Source: 70-18 sp041691815
Lineage (GTDB): Bacteria; Pseudomonadota; Alphaproteobacteria; Acetobacterales; Acetobacteraceae
Assembly: GCA_041691815.1 (NCBI GenBank)
Contig: JBEPTZ010000154.1
Location: 1 to 9,391, forward strand
Length of the DNA stretch: 9,391 bases
Reading direction: 5' to 3'
The position numbers and the translations under genes were made by a program. Of the stretch, positions 6,756 through 9,391 are shown piece by piece (the stretch's first letter is position 1; the number at the start of each line of letters is the position of its first letter). The notes beneath the pieces are model-generated. The model did no database searches, was not told the origin of the DNA, and was given only the letters and a program-made list of their open reading frames with translations.

Positions 6756-6871
6756 GACGGTAACCGAGGGTTGCAGCCTGACGTTTTGGTTTCCGCTCCG
6801 CAAGGTGCGTTGCCGGGCATGCGGCCCTGCCGGCGAGAGGCTTGACAGCGGGTGGCGCTGCGGCGGCCGGG

Positions 6872-9391
6872 TCAGCCGAGCATCATCAGGCTGGCATTGC
6901 CGCCGGCAGCGGTGGTGTTGGTGCTGACGGCGCGCTCGCGCAGCAGGGCTTCCAGGCGGTAGCCGGTGGCGGCCCGGGTGTGGATGGCGATGATCGGGCC
7001 GGGGCGGACGGCGAGTTTGGCGGCCAGGGCGCGCAGGGCGTCGGGCGGGCCGTCGAACAACGCGGCGTCGCAGGCGGCGTCGGGGTCCTGGGTTACCTGG
7101 TTGCCGGTGGCGTGGGCGGCGGCTTGCTGTTCGGCCAGGGCGGCTGGCGTGGCGGCGACGCAGAGCACGGTGCCGCGCGGGTCCAGGCGGTAGGTGTTGC
7201 GTTCGCCGACCGGGCCGGGGAGGTCGGTCTCGATGCCGATGGCGGGCGGCGGCAGCGGTGGGGCGTCGGCGAGCAAGCGGCGGAGGTAGAGCGGGCCGCC
7301 GGCTTTCGGGCCGGTGCCGGAGAGGCCGTGGCCGCCGAACGGTTGCACGCCGACCACGGCGCCGATCAGGGTGCGGTTGACGTAGATGTTGCCGGCCGGG
7401 GCGGCGGCGACGGCGCGGGCGATGGTCTCGTCGATGCGGCTGTGGACGCCGAAGGTCAGCGCGTAGCCGGTGGCGGCGAGGGCGGTGAGCAGGTCGGCGA
7501 GGCGGTCGCGGCGGTAGCGCAGCACGTGCAGGACGGGGCCGAATACTTCGTGCTTCAGTTGGGCGATGTCGGCGAGTTCGATGATGGTGGGGGCGACGAA
7601 GCTGCCGGCGGCGCAGGCGGGGGGCAGTGCATTCGAATGCACGGGGCAGCCGGCGGCGCGCATTGCGGCGATGTGGGCGGTGATGGCGGCGGCGGCTTGG
7701 GGGGTGATGAGCGGGCCGACATCGGTGGCGAATTCGGCCGGGTTGCCGGTTTTCAGTTCGGCCAGGGCGCCCTTCAGCATGGTCAGCACGCGGTCGGCGA
7801 TGTCGTGTTGCAGGCAGAGCACGCGGAGCGCGGAGCAGCGCTGGCCGGCGCTGTCGAAGGCGGAGACCAGCGCGTCGGCGACGACTTGTTCGGCCAGGGC
7901 GGAGGAGTCGACGATCATGGCGTTCTGGCCGCCGGTTTCGGCGATCAGCGGCACTGGGCTGGAGTCGGGGTTCAGGCGCTGGGCGAGTTGGGTCTGGATC
8001 AGGCGGGCGACTTCGGTGGAGCCGGTGAAGACGACGCCGCGGATGCGCTTGTCGGCGACCAGGCGGGCGCCGATGTCGCCTTCGCCTTGGAGGAGTTGCA
8101 GGGCGTGCGGCGGCACGCCGGCTTCATGCAGGATGGCGACCGCGGCGGCGGCGATCAGCGGGGTTTCCTCGGCCGGCTTGGCCAGCACCGGGTTGCCGGC
8201 GGCCAGGGCGGCGGCGATCTGGCCGGTGAAGATGGCGAGCGGGAAGTTCCACGGGCTGATGCAGGCGATCGGGCCGAGCGGGGTGCTGGCGCCGAGGTGG
8301 TCGCGCGCTTCGGTGGCGTAGTAGCGCAGGAAGTCGACGGCTTCGCGGACCTCGCCGATGGCGTTGGCGGCGGTCTTGCCGGCTTCGCGGATGATCAGGC
8401 CGAGCAGCGTGGGGAGGCGGGATTCGAGCAGGTCGGCGGCGGCGAGCAGCACGGCGGCGCGCTCGGCGGCGTTGCCCCAGGACGTGGCGGCGGCGATCGC
8501 CTGATCGACCTGCTCTGAGGTGGCGTGCTGCACGTAGCCGACCAGATCGGCGGGGTCGGCGGGATTGCGTACCGGCGTGCCGGGAGGCTCGGGGGGTGGC
8601 AGGTATTGCAGGAGGCGATCCAGTTCGGCGAGTTGCGCCTCGCTGGCCAGATCCAGGCCGGCGGAATTCGGGCGGGCGGCGAACAGGTCGCGCGGCAGGG
8701 CGATGCGCGGGTGCTTGTCGCCGAGCGGGCGGTGTAGCAGCGGGTTGGCGACCAGCTCGTCGATTGCCACCGCGGGGTCGGCGATGCGGTTGACGAAGGA
8801 GGAGTTGGCGCCGTTTTCCAGCAGGCGGCGGACCAGATAGGCGAGCAGCGTCTCGTGGGTGCCGACCGGGGCGTAGATGCGGCACGGGCGGTCGAGTTTT
8901 GTCGGGCCGACGACCTGATCGTAAAGCGGTTCGCTCATGCCGTGCAGGCACTGGAATTCGTACTGGCCGGGGTGGAACTCGGGGCCGGCCATGCTGTGGA
9001 TGGCGGCGAGGGTCTGGGCGTTGTGGGTGGCGAATTGCGGGAACACCGCGTCCGGCGCGTCGAGCAGCAGGCGGGCGCAGGCGAGGTAGCAGACGTCGGT
9101 GTGCAGCTTGCGGGTGAATACCGGGAAATCGGCCAGCCCGTCGACCTGGGCGCGCTTGATCTCGCTGTCCCAGTAGGCGCCTTTGACCAGGCGCAGCATG
9201 ATGCGGTGGCCGCTGCGCCGCGCGAGATCGATCACCCATTCGAGCACGAGGGGCGCGCGCTTCTGGTAGGCCTGGACGACGAAGCCGATGCCGTTCCAGC
9301 CGGAAAGCGCACGGTCGAGGCAGAGCGCTTCGAGCAGGTCGAGCGACAGGTCGAGCCGGTCGGCTTCCTCGGCGTCGATGTTGAGGCCGAT
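6872..9391 (-). CDS. putA: Bifunctional proline dehydrogenase / P5C dehydrogenase PutA (5' end outside window)
   Basis: The C-terminal 839 residues of PutA, which oxidises proline to glutamate: an FAD proline dehydrogenase barrel, then an NAD-dependent glutamate-semialdehyde dehydrogenase. The frame stays open to the edge (NIDAEEADRL at fragment residues 4-13), so the start is missing. An internal GTG at 9247 is not the start. RLVKGAYWDSEIKRAQ, THNAQTL and RIYAPVGTHETLLAYLVRR match E. coli PutA closely; Asp6, Arg67, Tyr173 and Arg188/Arg189 of the fragment align with its Asp370, Arg431, Tyr540 and Arg555/556. The dehydrogenase half has PWNFPLAIFTGQ, FTGSTEVARL, the catalytic Cys in GQRCSALR (fragment residue 519, codon 7835-7837) and PFGGHGLSGTGPKAGG. 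After it, about 140 residues ending NTTAAGGNASLM form the C-terminal domain of the longer PutAs. By alignment with E. coli up to about 364 residues are missing, so an N-terminal DNA-binding domain cannot be judged. Confidence 0.96.
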   Translation of the reverse strand: MGLNIDAEEADRLDLSLDLLEALCLDRALSGWNGIGFVVQAYQKRAPLVLEWVIDLARRSGHRIMLRLVKGAYWDSEIKRAQVDGLADFPVFTRKLHTDVCYLACARLLLDAPDAVFPQFATHNAQTLAAIHSMAGPEFHPGQYEFQCLHGMSEPLYDQVVGPTKLDRPCRIYAPVGTHETLLAYLVRRLLENGANSSFVNRIADPAVAIDELVANPLLHRPLGDKHPRIALPRDLFAARPNSAGLDLASEAQLAELDRLLQYLPPPEPPGTPVRNPADPADLVGYVQHATSEQVDQAIAAATSWGNAAERAAVLLAAADLLESRLPTLLGLIIREAGKTAANAIGEVREAVDFLRYYATEARDHLGASTPLGPIACISPWNFPLAIFTGQIAAALAAGNPVLAKPAEETPLIAAAAVAILHEAGVPPHALQLLQGEGDIGARLVADKRIRGVVFTGSTEVARLIQTQLAQRLNPDSSPVPLIAETGGQNAMIVDSSALAEQVVADALVSAFDSAGQRCSALRVLCLQHDIADRVLTMLKGALAELKTGNPAEFATDVGPLITPQAAAAITAHIAAMRAAGCPVHSNALPPACAAGSFVAPTIIELADIAQLKHEVFGPVLHVLRYRRDRLADLLTALAATGYALTFGVHSRIDETIARAVAAAPAGNIYVNRTLIGAVVGVQPFGGHGLSGTGPKAGGPLYLRRLLADAPPLPPPAIGIETDLPGPVGERNTYRLDPRGTVLCVAATPAALAEQQAAAHATGNQVTQDPDAACDAALFDGPPDALRALAAKLAVRPGPIIAIHTRAATGYRLEALLRERAVSTNTTAAGGNASLMMLG
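7627..7642. repeat. Perfect 16-bp palindrome flanked by 7-bp direct repeats, inside putA
   Basis: GTGCATTCGAATGCAC is its own reverse complement. GGGGCAG occurs directly on each side, at 7621-7627 and 7643-7649. It falls in a weakly conserved loop of the P5C dehydrogenase domain (VHSNALPPA), in frame. Its function is unknown; it may be chance, a small insertion scar or a protein-binding site. Confidence 0.5.

Noticed and set aside
5238..6803. 521-codon frame on the - strand overlapping the MFS gene in another register
   Set aside because: Arg/Pro-rich nonsense product. The 5372-6745 frame has the MFS motifs and hydrophobic helices.
6842..8518. 558-codon open frame on the + strand opposite putA
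   Set aside because: Its product is a low-complexity Gly/Ala/Asp-rich chain with no domain. It is explained by G/C third-position bias of the well-supported putA gene on the other strand.
1..9391. CRISPR array, insertion sequence, integrase or transposase
   Set aside because: No regularly spaced repeats and no recognisable mobile-element protein were seen on either strand.

Overview
The window reads as a high-GC chromosomal segment of an alphaproteobacterium. A Rhodospirillales or Acetobacteraceae-type host is my best guess. It rests on composition, the tight thrC / M16-peptidase pair and the style of the putative Fur-type operator, not on a marker gene. Codons at both ends strongly favour G/C in third position, which also produces many long meaningless open frames on the opposite strands.

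Layout, left to right. Positions 27-72 hold an interrupted inverted repeat, possibly a terminator for an unseen upstream gene. Threonine synthase (thrC, 131-1531) and a mitochondrial-processing-peptidase-like M16 zinc protease (1528-2802) follow on the + strand, overlapping by 4 bases. The next 500 bases (2803-3304) have no confident gene. They contain a perfect 16-bp palindrome fused to a Fur/Mur-like imperfect repeat, a small hairpin, a 46-codon ORF of unknown status, and a nested hairpin. Then comes one large gene (3305-5230) of clearly lower GC, a single-chain DUF262 + DUF1524 protein of the GmrSD/BrxU/SspE class, that is, a modification-dependent (type IV-like) restriction nuclease. It starts with TTG.

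On the - strand, converging on it, are a 14-helix DHA2-type MFS transporter (5372-6745) and, upstream of that in transcription order, a PutA proline dehydrogenase / P5C dehydrogenase whose N-terminus lies beyond the right edge (6872-9391).

Reading of the whole: two ordinary metabolic neighbourhoods (threonine synthesis plus a housekeeping protease; proline catabolism plus an exporter) separated by a small, compositionally foreign insert carrying a solitary anti-phage-type nuclease. I do not see a multi-gene novel system. The points most worth follow-up are the orphan nuclease, the edges of its insert, and the operator-like sequence with its tiny ORF just upstream.
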